A stretch of DNA of 64,000 nucleotides, taken from Aeromicrobium sp. CnD17-E (GTDB lineage Bacteria > Actinomycetota > Actinomycetes > Propionibacteriales > Nocardioidaceae). The position numbers and the translations under genes are program-made. Shown here in pieces: positions 46,351 to 54,898 of this stretch. The stretch is taken from the NCBI RefSeq assembly GCF_024124745.1, contig NZ_JAMXRU010000003.1, forward strand, positions 17,523-81,522, given 5' to 3'. Below the pieces are notes generated by a model. It had not been told where the DNA came from, did no database searches, and was given only the letters and a program-made list of their open reading frames with translations. How positions within the stretch are numbered: the first letter of the stretch is position 1; each line of letters opens with the position of its first letter.

Positions 46351-46805
46351 TGCACCAAGAGCCACCCCGAAAGAGCCCCGGCGGCTGGCTGTCCAAGAAG
46401 ATGTCAACCTTGGCACGCGGCGACACTGCACCCGAGATGGCGCTCCGACGGGAGCTCCATCGACGGGGGCTCCGATACCGCGTCCAGCTGCACGTGCCGG
46501 GCAACCGTCGTCGACGCATCGACGTCGCCTTCACGAGGGTAAAGGTCGCAGTGTTCGTCGACGGGTGCTTCTGGCACGGGTGCCCCGACCATGGCCACCG
46601 CCCCGCAACGAACCGGGAGTGGTGGGACTGGAAGATCCAACGCAACCGGGAGCGCGACGCTGACACCAACACCCTACTTGAGAGCCAGGGGTGGGCCGTC
46701 GTCCGAGTCTGGGAGCACGAGGACGCTCGTGCTGCTGCCGACCGCATCGAGCTGCTCGTTCGTGGTGACCTCAGCCCAGGAGCAGGCGCAACGCGTCCCT
46801 CATGA
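46350..46805 (+). CDS. vsr: Very short patch repair endonuclease
   Basis: 151 residues of the Vsr family: KKMSTLARGDTAPEMALRRE, YRVQLHVPGNRRRRIDVAF (catalytic Asp), AVFVDGCFWHGCPDHGH (zinc/His-Cys region), WWDWKIQRNRERD and VVRVWEHED. Vsr nicks next to T:G mismatches created when 5-methylcytosine deaminates, so it protects the sites methylated by the Dcm enzyme encoded 380 bases away on the other strand. Its end overlaps the tail of the convergent small gene by 35 bases. Confidence 0.93.
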   Translation: MHQEPPRKSPGGWLSKKMSTLARGDTAPEMALRRELHRRGLRYRVQLHVPGNRRRRIDVAFTRVKVAVFVDGCFWHGCPDHGHRPATNREWWDWKIQRNRERDADTNTLLESQGWAVVRVWEHEDARAAADRIELLVRGDLSPGAGATRPS

Positions 46806-47145
46806 TCTTCAGGCCCTCGAGCGTGCCGGTGAAGCCACCGCCCGACACACTTCCGCGGGAGTCGACATCCGCAGGCCACGACAAACCGGCCTTCCGTGCC
46901 ACCGACTCTCCGACTTCGGGCATTGACCCGGAGGGCAGGCCGAATTGGCGCGCCGCTGCGTCAAACACCTCGGAGGGGAGGCTGCTCCCGACGCCGACCG
47001 ACATCTTCGGCAGATCCAGGGCCTCGCAGATCTCCCACAGCACGTCCTGCTTCGTCACGCCCCCGTGGAACCCGAACTGGCCCACCCGAGACGTCGCGAC
47101 ATGGTCCCCGTGCGGCTTGCAGATACCGCACCAGGTCTCTGGCAT
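46771..47145 (-). CDS. Small Cys/His protein sharing the endonuclease module
   Basis: 124 residues downstream of dcm (39-base gap). N-terminal CGICKPHGDH (Cys6, Cys9, His12, His15) could bind zinc. Residues 31-118 align by eye with both N-terminal modules of the endonuclease at 45013: TKQDVLWEICEALDLP, then GSSLPSEVFDAAARQFGL, VGESVARKAGLSWP and GGGFTGTLEGLKIMRDAL match SKLEAV..., GSKERKSLLEGLVAGL, LAEEVACALGMAWT and SGQTITLVGLNRLL. Probably a DNA- or partner-binding accessory of this restriction system; family otherwise unknown to me. Confidence 0.7.
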   Translation of the reverse strand: MPETWCGICKPHGDHVATSRVGQFGFHGGVTKQDVLWEICEALDLPKMSVGVGSSLPSEVFDAAARQFGLPSGSMPEVGESVARKAGLSWPADVDSRGSVSGGGFTGTLEGLKIMRDALRLLLG

Positions 47146-47184
47146 GCCGTGCAGGCACTCTTCATCTGCCGTCCCAGGCGTTCT

Positions 47185-48477
47185 TCAGACGTCGAATGAT
47201 TCGCTGCTCGACCGGAGGGTTGACTCCCAGCGAGCGTTGCCGCTGCGGGCCATCTCGGCGCGCGCCACGTGGTAGACGACTCCGGCGTTCACTCCGTTGC
47301 CGAGTTGTTTGTAGGAGGCCGAGTCAGGCTGTCCAGGGAACTCGAACGAGTCCGGGAGGCCCTGAAGCCGAGCCGCTTCACGAGGTGTGATGCGACGCAA
47401 AGGCTTGCCCAGGATCGTCGTCTGGGTGATGGCGACGAGCGCCGGGACGTAGGTCGGTCTCTTCACGCGGATGCCGGACGGGCGGAAGTGCATGATGCAG
47501 TCCTCGAGCGACGCAGCATCTTGCGCCTGCCACTCGAACTTCCGCCGGGACGCGGGAAGGTCCTCGAGCTCGTCGAAGTCATCCAGCCACCGGTTGAGGA
47601 GCTCCTCGTGCTCGGTGTAGAACTGTGCATTCTTGCGGAGGAAGTTTGCCTTCCACGCAGGCGTGCCGTCGGGGACGACGAGGCTGTCGATGTGTCGGAA
47701 GTGATCAACCCAGATCGGGAAGCCGGGGAGCTTCTGCACGCCGGCGGCGCGGAGGCGGAGCACGAACTCTGACCACACGCGCACCCAGTGCTGCTCGGCC
47801 GGCGTCAGGTCGTAGTTCGCACGGTCGGCGATCTCGTCCTCGTCCTGCAGGTAGTCACTCAGGACCCAGTCCTGCGGGTTCCAGCCGTCGATCGGCCGGT
47901 TCCGCACGACGGGGTCGACCTCCTTGTGCGACTGCTCGGTCCCGACGTAGGTGCCGACGATGAACACGCGCTCACGCACCTGCGGCCGGCCCCCCATCGA
48001 CGGCGGCAAAAGGTGCGGCGAGAACACCGCAGGCGTCGAGCTCACCTGGTAGCCGAGCTCGCGCAGCGACCGGATGATCACCTGCCACTCGTGGGCGTGT
48101 CGGGGGCCGGCGATATTGCGGACGTTCTCGAGCAGCACGAGCGACGGGCGGTGCTCCTCGAGGATGCGCAGGATGTTCCAGAAGAGCGTCCCCCGCGCCT
48201 CGTCCATCCCCCGCTGGAAGCCGGACTTGCTGAACGGCTGGCATGGGAAGCCTGCCGCGAGCACGTCGTGCGGCGGCACCTTCACAACCGGATCGGTCTC
48301 TGGGACAATGTCGCCTGCAACCTCCATCTCCCAGTTGTGCTGGTAGATCTTTGCCGCCGCCTCGTCGATCTCCGAGGCGTAGACGCACTCTCCTCCAAGC
48401 GCGCTGAGAGCGGCATGGAAGCCGCCGATGCCGGCGAAGAGGTCAATGAAGGTGAACGAATGCGCCGTCGAGCTCAT
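47185..48477 (-). CDS. dcm: DNA (cytosine-5) methyltransferase
   Basis: 430 residues. C5-methylase motifs in order: I FIDLFAGIGGFHAA (11-24), II YASEIDEAA, IV FPCQPFSKSGFQRG with catalytic Cys79, VI LVLLENVRNI, VIII QVRERVFIVGT, then a target recognition region (about 200-340) and motifs IX-X RITPREAARLQGLP and QLGNGVNAGVV. It transfers methyl from S-adenosylmethionine to a cytosine in an unknown site, protecting host DNA from the locus nuclease. The following small gene shares the nuclease's N-terminal module. Confidence 0.95.
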   Translation of the reverse strand: MSSTAHSFTFIDLFAGIGGFHAALSALGGECVYASEIDEAAAKIYQHNWEMEVAGDIVPETDPVVKVPPHDVLAAGFPCQPFSKSGFQRGMDEARGTLFWNILRILEEHRPSLVLLENVRNIAGPRHAHEWQVIIRSLRELGYQVSSTPAVFSPHLLPPSMGGRPQVRERVFIVGTYVGTEQSHKEVDPVVRNRPIDGWNPQDWVLSDYLQDEDEIADRANYDLTPAEQHWVRVWSEFVLRLRAAGVQKLPGFPIWVDHFRHIDSLVVPDGTPAWKANFLRKNAQFYTEHEELLNRWLDDFDELEDLPASRRKFEWQAQDAASLEDCIMHFRPSGIRVKRPTYVPALVAITQTTILGKPLRRITPREAARLQGLPDSFEFPGQPDSASYKQLGNGVNAGVVYHVARAEMARSGNARWESTLRSSSESFDV

Positions 48478-48616
48478 GTTCGAAGCCTATTGGTCTGGTC
48501 AGACAGGGGCGGGATTGAACGCGTGTCAGCGGGGTCGCCCTCGAACCGCTCCGCTAGGGAGCACGCCCAGGCCCGTCCGACCGTGGACGACGCACTGCGC
48601 CGTCTCGCCGGCGGCC

Positions 48617-50374
48617 TCACCGCGAGCCCTTGGCTGCGAGGTGTGCCGCTGCCGCCTTGTTCGCCTTCGCCACCAGGTCGATCCGTTCGTTCAGCTGTTC
48701 GGCGACCCAGACGAGGCCACTCGCATCAGGCGCACGCAGGATCATTCGCAGCGACTCCAGTGCCTTTTTCTTCCAAAGATCGCTGAACTCGTAGTGCCAG
48801 GACCCGCCACAGGCTCGCTTCGCCGTCACGGCCGCGGGCTCGCCGAGCGTGCTGACGATCTTCAGGGCAACGGGCTCCGGGATCAGGCTTTCGATCTCGA
48901 CGTCGTGCTGGTGCGCGCACCTTCCGGGCCACTTGCTGAGGCTCAGGATCTCGCGTGTCTTGCTCCACCCAAAGTCCTCGAGCTGGCTCTGAGCACGCCT
49001 GCCGTTGTCGTCAGAATCGAGCAGCGCCACAACGGGCAGCTGCGTGGCAGAGCGAGCCAGGACGGCCTGGACGATCATCTTCTTGGATCCGCCCGCCTCG
49101 ATGACGTGAAGGCCGTCCATCAGCTCTGGCCGCCCCGCCACTTCACAGGCCGCGCGGACGAAGACTGCGTCCGTGTAGCCCTCCGTGATGACGACTCCCC
49201 TGCAGTCATCAGGGATGGAGAGCGATCGGTCGAGCACCGAAGCCATCCCGGCGTCCCGATAGAGCGAGCCCAGCACGGAGGCGTGGCTGCTATCACCCGC
49301 AGCGCTCTGGATACGTCGGGTCGCGCCGTCCACCGACTTTCCGACCTCCGAGACCATCGACTCAGGTTCCTTGGAGATCACGTAGGGCGAGTGAGTCGTA
49401 ACGAGCAGGGTGACGTCGGCACGCTTGGCCAGCGCGCTCAGTTCATCGCGGATGGCCTCCTGGGCCCCAGGGTGCAAGAAAGCTTCAGGCTCCTCGACTG
49501 CAAGCACGAGCGATCGCCTGCTTTGCTCGGCGAGGTACTGGAGCATTGCCACGAGCACTCCCCCCCTCAGACCCGTGCCCTTGTCTGCGAGCCCTGTGGT
49601 GATCACATCGCCCAGACGAACGTCCACGGACGAGAGCGTCTGCTCGACCGTTGGAACATCGGGGACGAGCTCGGCAAGTGTGACCTCGGGAAACATGACT
49701 GAGACGCGATCGCGGACCTGCGACCGCAACGGCTCGAGCAACTTCGTCTGGAGGTGCTCCAGGTACTTGCTTCGTGCATCTTCAGCAGCACTCAGGGCTT
49801 CGCCGAGATGGTCCCCGATGACGAGCTGCAGGATCTCGCGGAACTTGCCCTGCAGAAGCGAGTCCAGGTCCTCTCCGCTGTGGACCACCGCGAAGCGGAC
49901 CACGCTTCGCATTTGCTCCTCCAGCTTCTGGTGCTCGTCGCTGTCAGCCGGCAGGGACGCGGCGCCAGCGCCACGCGCGCTGAAGGTCGTCTGTCTTACT
50001 CCTCCCGCAAAGGACGCGACCAACCGAACTTCGCGGTCATCCGCGTAGGTCTTGCCAGCCTTCCCCTTCTTGACCGCCATCTCGTACTTCTTCGCGCGCT
50101 TGAGCAGCGTGGACTCGGGCGCGGTGGTGCCGACCTGGAAGGTCAAGGTGATGCGTGTTACTCGAGGCGAGCCCACCCCTATGGTCGAAACTGGTCGGTC
50201 ACGCTCCGGCACGTATTCGGCGTCGGGATCCAGGACAAGCTCGATCGCCCTGAGCAGGTTCGACTTGCCACTGTTGTTCGGACCAACGAAGTAGTTCACA
50301 CCGCTGGTCAGGTCAAAGCCGTGTTCGCCCACGAAGCTTCGAAAATCCTTGATCCTGATGTGGGTGAGCTTCAC
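48617..50374 (-). CDS. OLD-family ATP-dependent nuclease
   Basis: 585 residues from a GTG with GGAAGG upstream. N-terminal ABC/SMC-type ATPase: Walker A YFVGPNNSGKSNLLRAIEL (29-47), Walker B LVLAVEEPEAFLHP, H motif LLVTTHSPYVIS. A TOPRIM domain follows (about 395-500): GVVITEGYTDAVFVRAA (Glu) and VVALLDSDDNGRRAQ (Asp-x-Asp). This order is that of class 1 OLD (overcoming lysogenization defect) nucleases, which act in phage defence. It lies alone between dcm and the nrdJ terminator; no helicase partner of Gabija type is adjacent. Confidence 0.85.
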   Translation of the reverse strand: MKLTHIRIKDFRSFVGEHGFDLTSGVNYFVGPNNSGKSNLLRAIELVLDPDAEYVPERDRPVSTIGVGSPRVTRITLTFQVGTTAPESTLLKRAKKYEMAVKKGKAGKTYADDREVRLVASFAGGVRQTTFSARGAGAASLPADSDEHQKLEEQMRSVVRFAVVHSGEDLDSLLQGKFREILQLVIGDHLGEALSAAEDARSKYLEHLQTKLLEPLRSQVRDRVSVMFPEVTLAELVPDVPTVEQTLSSVDVRLGDVITTGLADKGTGLRGGVLVAMLQYLAEQSRRSLVLAVEEPEAFLHPGAQEAIRDELSALAKRADVTLLVTTHSPYVISKEPESMVSEVGKSVDGATRRIQSAAGDSSHASVLGSLYRDAGMASVLDRSLSIPDDCRGVVITEGYTDAVFVRAACEVAGRPELMDGLHVIEAGGSKKMIVQAVLARSATQLPVVALLDSDDNGRRAQSQLEDFGWSKTREILSLSKWPGRCAHQHDVEIESLIPEPVALKIVSTLGEPAAVTAKRACGGSWHYEFSDLWKKKALESLRMILRAPDASGLVWVAEQLNERIDLVAKANKAAAAHLAAKGSR

Positions 50375-50517
50375 GCCGCGCCTTCCGAGGCCTGACGCAT
50401 CCGCCTGCGCCGCGGCACAGCGATGACGTTGGTGGATGCACCGAGAGCGCGGACACGATGAGCGCTCGTCAGCATTGCTAGATGTCCGATCTCGATCGTG
50501 TGGCCACTACCGATCGA

Positions 50518-50554
50518 TGTCGGCGGACGACCCCGTGTGGGTCGTCCGCCGACA
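50518..50554 (-). terminator. Terminator of nrdJ
   Basis: A 16-bp perfect stem (TGTCGGCGGACGACCC and its complement) with a 5-base loop, 9 bases after the nrdJ stop on the minus strand. It closes the core-genome side of the junction with the defence island. Confidence 0.8.
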
Positions 50555-50562
50555 CGTCACAC

Positions 50563-53490
50563 TCAGCTGCAGCCGCTGGTGCTGCCGCAGCCCTCGCAGA
50601 CGTGGCAGGAGCCGGCGGGACGCATCTTCGTGCCGCAGGTCATGCAGAGGGGCGAGTCGACCGCGGAGCCGGTGATGACCTCGAGGAGCTCGGCCGACGT
50701 GTGGGCCGTCTGCGGGGCGGGCTTGGCCGTGTCGGCCTGCGCCTGCTCCGCGGAGACGTCCGCGGGGACCTCGGCGGTGGTCGCGGCCTCGGCGGTCGCG
50801 GCCTCCTTCAGGGTCTCCGGCTGGGTCTCGACCAGCTCTGCAGCCGTCGAACCCTTGCTGATCGGCTGGTGGCTGCCCGTGTCGAGGTAGCGCTGGCGCT
50901 CCTCGGCCGAGTGGATGCCCAGCGCCGACCGCGTGTCGTAGTCGATGTAGTCCAGCGCCAGACGGCGGAAGACGTAGTCCATGATCGACTGCGCCATGCG
51001 GACGTCGGAGTCGTCCGTCAGACCCGCCGGCTCGAACTTGAGGTTCGTGAACTTCTGCACGAACGTCTCCAGCGGCACGCCGTACTGCAGACCGATCGAG
51101 ACCGCGATCGAGAAGGCGTCCATCACGCCGGCCAGGGTCGAGCCCTGCTTGCCCAGCTTCAGGAACAGCTCGCCCAGCTCACCGTTCTCGTGGGCGCCCG
51201 AGGTCATGTAGCCCTCGGCACCGCCGACACTGAACGACGTGGTGATCGACTGACGCGACTTCGGCAGACGGCGACGGATCGGCTTCTCGACGACGACCGT
51301 CTTGACCTCGGGGGTCGCCTCGGCAGCCGCGCTGGCCGACGTCTTGTCGTCCTGGCTCTTCTGCGAGGACAGCGGCTGGCCGACCTTGCAGTTGTCGCGG
51401 TAGACGGCGAGCGCCTTCAGGCCGAGCTTCCAGCCCTGGAAGTAGACGTCGGCGATCTCCTCGACCGTGGACGTCTCCGGCATGTTGACCGTCTTGGAGA
51501 TCGCGCCGGACAGGAACGGCTGGGCCGCCGCCATCATGCGCACGTGGCCCATGGGCTTGATGGCGCGGTCACCGACGGCGCAGTCGAAGACCTCGTAGTG
51601 CTCGGTCTTCAGGCCGGGAGCGTCGACGACGTGACCCTTCTCGGCGATGTACTCCATGATCGCCTCGATGGTCTCGCCCGTGTAGCCGAGCTTCTTCAGC
51701 GCGACCGGGACGGTCTGGTTGACGACCTGCATCGAGCCGCCGCCGACGAGCTTCTTGAACTTGACCAGCGAGAAGTCGGGCTCGATGCCCGTCGTGTCGC
51801 AGTCCATCATGAAGCCGATGGTGCCGGTCGGGGCGAGCACCGACGCCTGGGCGTTGCGCCAGCCGTTCTTCTCGCCGATCTTCAGGTTGTCCGCCCACTG
51901 CTTCGTGGCCTCGCGCTGCACGGCGATGTCCATCGAGTGCATCGTGCGGATGTCGTCGTTCGCCGCCAGGTGCTTGCGCATGACGCGCGTGTGCGGCGCC
52001 GCGTTCTGCTGGTAGCCGTCGTACGGACCGACGACACCGGCCAGCTCGGCCGAGCGACGGTAGGACACACCGGTCATCAGCGACGTGATCGACGCGGCGA
52101 GCGCACGGCCGCCGTCGGAGTCGTAGGCCAGGCCCGAGGCCATGAGCATCGCGCCGAGGTTGGCGTAGCCGATGCCGAGCTGACGGTAGGCCTTCGTGGT
52201 CTCGCCGATCGCCTCGGTCGGGAAGTCGGCGAAGCAGATCGAGATGTCCATCGCCGTGATGATCAGCTCGACACTCTTGACGAATCGCTCGACGTCGAAC
52301 GTCGTGCCGTCCTCGGAGAGGAACTTGAGCAGGTTCAGGCTGGCGAGGTTGCAGCTGGAGTTGTCGAGGTGCATGTACTCCGAGCACGGGTTCGAGGCGG
52401 TGATGCGCCCCGTCTCAGGCGTGGTGTGCCAGTCGTTGATCGTGGAGTCGTACTGGATGCCCGGGTCGGCGCAGGCCCACGCGGCCTTCGCGACCTTGCC
52501 CCACAGCTCCTTCGCGTCGATCTCCTCGATGACCTCGCCGCTCGTGCGGGCGCGCAGGCCGTAGGAGGTGCCCTCCTCGACGGCGCGCATGAACGCGTCG
52601 TCGACGCGGATCGAGTTGTTGGCGTTCTGGTACTGGACGCTGGTGATGTCCTCGCCACCGAGGTCCATGTCGAAGCCCGCGTCGCGGAGCACGCGGATCT
52701 TCTCCTCCTCGCGCTCCTTGGTCTCGACGAACTCGACGATGTCCGGGTGGTCGACGTCGAGGACGACCATCTTGGCCGCACGACGCGTCGCGCCACCGGA
52801 CTTGATGGTGCCGGCGGACGCGTCGGCGCCGCGCATGAAGGAGACCGGACCGGACGCGGTGCCGCCGGAGGAGCGGAGCAGCTCCTTCGACGAACGGATG
52901 CGCGAGAGGTTGAGGCCGGCGCCCGACCCACCCTTGAAGATCAGACCCTCCTCGCGGTACCAGTTCAGGATCGAGTCCATCGAGTCGTCGACGGCGAGGA
53001 TGAAGCAGGCGCTGACCTGCTGCGGGCTCGACGTGCCGACGTTGAACCAGACGGGGCTGTTGAAGCTGAACACCTGGTGCAGGAGCATGTGGGTCAGCTC
53101 GTGCTCGAAGACCTCGGCGTCGGCGTCGGTGGCGAAGTAGCCGTGCTCCTTGCCCGCCTTCGTGTAGGTGAGCACGACGCGGTCGAGCAGCTGGCGCAGG
53201 CTCTGCTCACGCTCGGGCGAGCCCACGGCACCACGGAAGTACTTCGTGGTGACGATGGTGGACGCGTTGACGCTCCAGAAGTCGGGGAACTCCACGCCGC
53301 GCTGCTCGAAGACGGTCTCGCCGGTCTTCCAGTTGGTCTGCACGACGTCGCGACGCTCCCACGTCACCGCGTCGTAGGGGTGCACGCCCTCGGTGGTGTA
53401 CACACGCTCGATGCTGAGGGCCTTGCCCTTGCGTGCACGCGCGCGTCCGGACTGTGCCCGGCTCGTCGATCCGTCGACCGTCTCCGTCAT
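50563..53490 (-). CDS. nrdJ: Vitamin B12-dependent (class II) ribonucleotide reductase
   Basis: 975 residues, ATG after AGGAGCAATCTC. Class II reductase that makes deoxyribonucleotides with adenosylcobalamin. Seen: N-terminal EVEFPDFWSVNAST-like region, SFNSPVWFNVGTSSPQQVSACF, GGSGAGLNLSRIRSS, RRAAKMVVLDVDHPDI, NPCSEYMHLDNSSCNLASLN (Asn-Cys-Glu active site), SVLAPTGTIGFMMDCDTTG, and a C-terminal CMTCGTKMRPAGSCHVCEGC tail (redox/zinc Cys). It lies 104 bases downstream of nrdR on the same strand. No class I genes are in the window. Confidence 0.96.
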   Translation of the reverse strand: MTETVDGSTSRAQSGRARARKGKALSIERVYTTEGVHPYDAVTWERRDVVQTNWKTGETVFEQRGVEFPDFWSVNASTIVTTKYFRGAVGSPEREQSLRQLLDRVVLTYTKAGKEHGYFATDADAEVFEHELTHMLLHQVFSFNSPVWFNVGTSSPQQVSACFILAVDDSMDSILNWYREEGLIFKGGSGAGLNLSRIRSSKELLRSSGGTASGPVSFMRGADASAGTIKSGGATRRAAKMVVLDVDHPDIVEFVETKEREEEKIRVLRDAGFDMDLGGEDITSVQYQNANNSIRVDDAFMRAVEEGTSYGLRARTSGEVIEEIDAKELWGKVAKAAWACADPGIQYDSTINDWHTTPETGRITASNPCSEYMHLDNSSCNLASLNLLKFLSEDGTTFDVERFVKSVELIITAMDISICFADFPTEAIGETTKAYRQLGIGYANLGAMLMASGLAYDSDGGRALAASITSLMTGVSYRRSAELAGVVGPYDGYQQNAAPHTRVMRKHLAANDDIRTMHSMDIAVQREATKQWADNLKIGEKNGWRNAQASVLAPTGTIGFMMDCDTTGIEPDFSLVKFKKLVGGGSMQVVNQTVPVALKKLGYTGETIEAIMEYIAEKGHVVDAPGLKTEHYEVFDCAVGDRAIKPMGHVRMMAAAQPFLSGAISKTVNMPETSTVEEIADVYFQGWKLGLKALAVYRDNCKVGQPLSSQKSQDDKTSASAAAEATPEVKTVVVEKPIRRRLPKSRQSITTSFSVGGAEGYMTSGAHENGELGELFLKLGKQGSTLAGVMDAFSIAVSIGLQYGVPLETFVQKFTNLKFEPAGLTDDSDVRMAQSIMDYVFRRLALDYIDYDTRSALGIHSAEERQRYLDTGSHQPISKGSTAAELVETQPETLKEAATAEAATTAEVPADVSAEQAQADTAKPAPQTAHTSAELLEVITGSAVDSPLCMTCGTKMRPAGSCHVCEGCGSTSGCS

Positions 53491-53594
53491 GAGATTGCTC
53501 CTGTGGTCTCGCTGAGGGTGTGTAAAAGGGTGGGCCCGAGGCTCAGGCCGTGCTGCTGTCGTACGTCCGCTCGTCCCGCGGGACGAGCAGCGGT

Positions 53595-54116
53595 TCAGGG
53601 GTGCTGCGCGGTGCTGTCGTGCTCGCGGGGGTCGTCGCGGTGGGCCGTGTGCTCGGCGAGCTCCCCGTCGGCCGCCCGAGCCATGAGCTCGGCGATCTCG
53701 GCGGCGAAGTCGTCGACGGAGTCGAACGCCTTGTACACGCTCGCGAACCGCAGGTACGCGACCTCGTCGAGGCACTTGAGCGGCTCGAGGATGGCCAGCC
53801 CCACCTCGTCGGCGGCGATCTCCGCCGCCCCGCTCTCGCGCAGTGCGTCCTCGACCTGCTGGCCGAGACGTGCGAGGTCGTCGTCGGAGACGGGGCGACC
53901 CTTGCACGCCTTGCGGACGCCCGCGACGGCCTTCTCGCGGTTGAACGGCTCGGTGGCGCCGGAGCGCTTGAGCACGGTGAGCTGCATCTGCTCGATGGTC
54001 GTGAACCGCTTCTGGCAGTGCCCGCAGACGCGACGTCGCCGGATGGCGCCGCCGTCGTCGGCCACGCGCGAGTCGAGCACGCGGGTGTCGCCGTCCTTGC
54101 AGAAGGGGCAGTTCAT
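53595..54116 (-). CDS. nrdR: Transcriptional repressor NrdR
   Basis: 173 residues. An N-terminal zinc ribbon ([17 protein letters not shown], then [13 protein letters not shown]: four Cys) and an ATP-cone domain (about 46-136: [39 protein letters not shown]). NrdR senses ATP/dATP and represses ribonucleotide reductase genes. It precedes nrdJ and is itself preceded by two NrdR boxes, so both genes are probably autoregulated as an operon. The acidic C-terminal tail (about 150-173) is longer than usual. Confidence 0.96.
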   Translation of the reverse strand: MNCPFCKDGDTRVLDSRVADDGGAIRRRRVCGHCQKRFTTIEQMQLTVLKRSGATEPFNREKAVAGVRKACKGRPVSDDDLARLGQQVEDALRESGAAEIAADEVGLAILEPLKCLDEVAYLRFASVYKAFDSVDDFAAEIAELMARAADGELAEHTAHRDDPREHDSTAQHP

Positions 54117-54478
54117 CGTGCTCTCCTCTCCGTGGGCTGATGGGGTCGGTCGGGACTGGCCGACCTGGGGACGGAACTGGGGATTCCCGGTGGATTCCCC
54201 GCCATTCCTGTGGGTAACTCGGCGTTCTCTGTGGGACTAGATGTGGAGAACTACATCGATGTAATCACTAGATGTAGTGGCTACGGTACGCCTCGGCACA
54301 AGGTCGTGCAAGCCAGTCAACACATCTGCGCCGACAAATCCGTGGGGGTCGCGTTTGCGCAGGTCAGGGCGCTACAGGACGAGCAGCACGGCCGCCGGGA
54401 GGGCGTGTCGCGGGGCCCCTCGTCACCGGATCCGGTCGTTCTGTTCCATCTCGGAACAAGAGCGAGCAGGATGGTGCC
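54117..54478. other. 362-base divergent regulatory gap nrdR / VOC gene
   Basis: Besides the NrdR boxes the gap holds TGTTCC-ATCTC-GGAACA (54442-54458), a 6-bp-arm inverted repeat 20 bases before the VOC gene start that could be its operator. No further gene, RNA or repeat was recognised. Confidence 0.5.
54233..54280 (-). promoter_or_regulatory. Pair of NrdR boxes upstream of nrdR
   Basis: Box A GGGACTAGATGTGGAG (54233-54248) and box B TCACTAGATGTAGTGG (54265-54280) both match the NrdR palindrome around CTAnATnTAG and start 32 bases apart, three helical turns, the spacing known for NrdR. A third partial copy (ACTACATCGATGTA) lies between. They sit about 120-165 bases before the nrdR start. 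Confidence 0.8.
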
Positions 54479-54889
54479 ATGACCATCCGCCTGAACCCGT
54501 ACCTCAACTTCCGCGACCAGTCGCGCGCGGCGCTGGAGTTCTACCACTCCATCCTCGGAGGCGAGCTGACGGTCGCCACCTTCGGCGACTACGGCATGAG
54601 CGACGACCCCGCCCGGACCGACCTGGTCATGCACGGCCACCTGGTGTCCGACGCCGGGCTGGACATCATGGCCTCCGACACGCCTCCCGGTGGCGACGAT
54701 CCCGCGATGGGCACCGCCATCAACATCGCACTGACCGGCGACGACGAGCGCCTGCGCGAGTACTTCACCGGGCTCAGCGACGGCGCCGAGGTCGTCGTGC
54801 CGCTGGCTCCGGCACCCTGGGGCGACGAGTTCGGCCTGCTGAACGACAGGTTCGGCGTCGCCTGGCTGTTCAACGTCGCGACCTCCTGA
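54479..54889 (+). CDS. VOC family (PhnB-like) protein
   Basis: 136 residues of the PhnB/YjdN branch of the vicinal oxygen chelate fold: RLNPYLNFRDQSRAALEFYHS at the start, HGHLVSDAGLDIMASDTPP and the C-terminal APWGDEFGLLNDRFGVAWLFN typical of this group. Metal ligands are only partly conserved in the branch and the function is usually unknown. Monocistronic; convergent with the amidotransferase gene, where a short GACCTCC/GGAGGTC stem (54880-54899) may help termination. Confidence 0.85.
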   Translation: MTIRLNPYLNFRDQSRAALEFYHSILGGELTVATFGDYGMSDDPARTDLVMHGHLVSDAGLDIMASDTPPGGDDPAMGTAINIALTGDDERLREYFTGLSDGAEVVVPLAPAPWGDEFGLLNDRFGVAWLFNVATS

Positions 54890-54898
54890 CCTGGAGGT

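Noticed and set aside
37779..50562. Integrative element with att sites
   Set aside because: No integrase, tRNA target or flanking direct repeat could be found at either end of the defence island.
50482..54240. 1252-codon open frame opposite nrdJ
   Set aside because: Antisense shadow of a high-GC gene; composition is low-complexity Arg/Leu/Val/Asp and nrdJ is beyond doubt.
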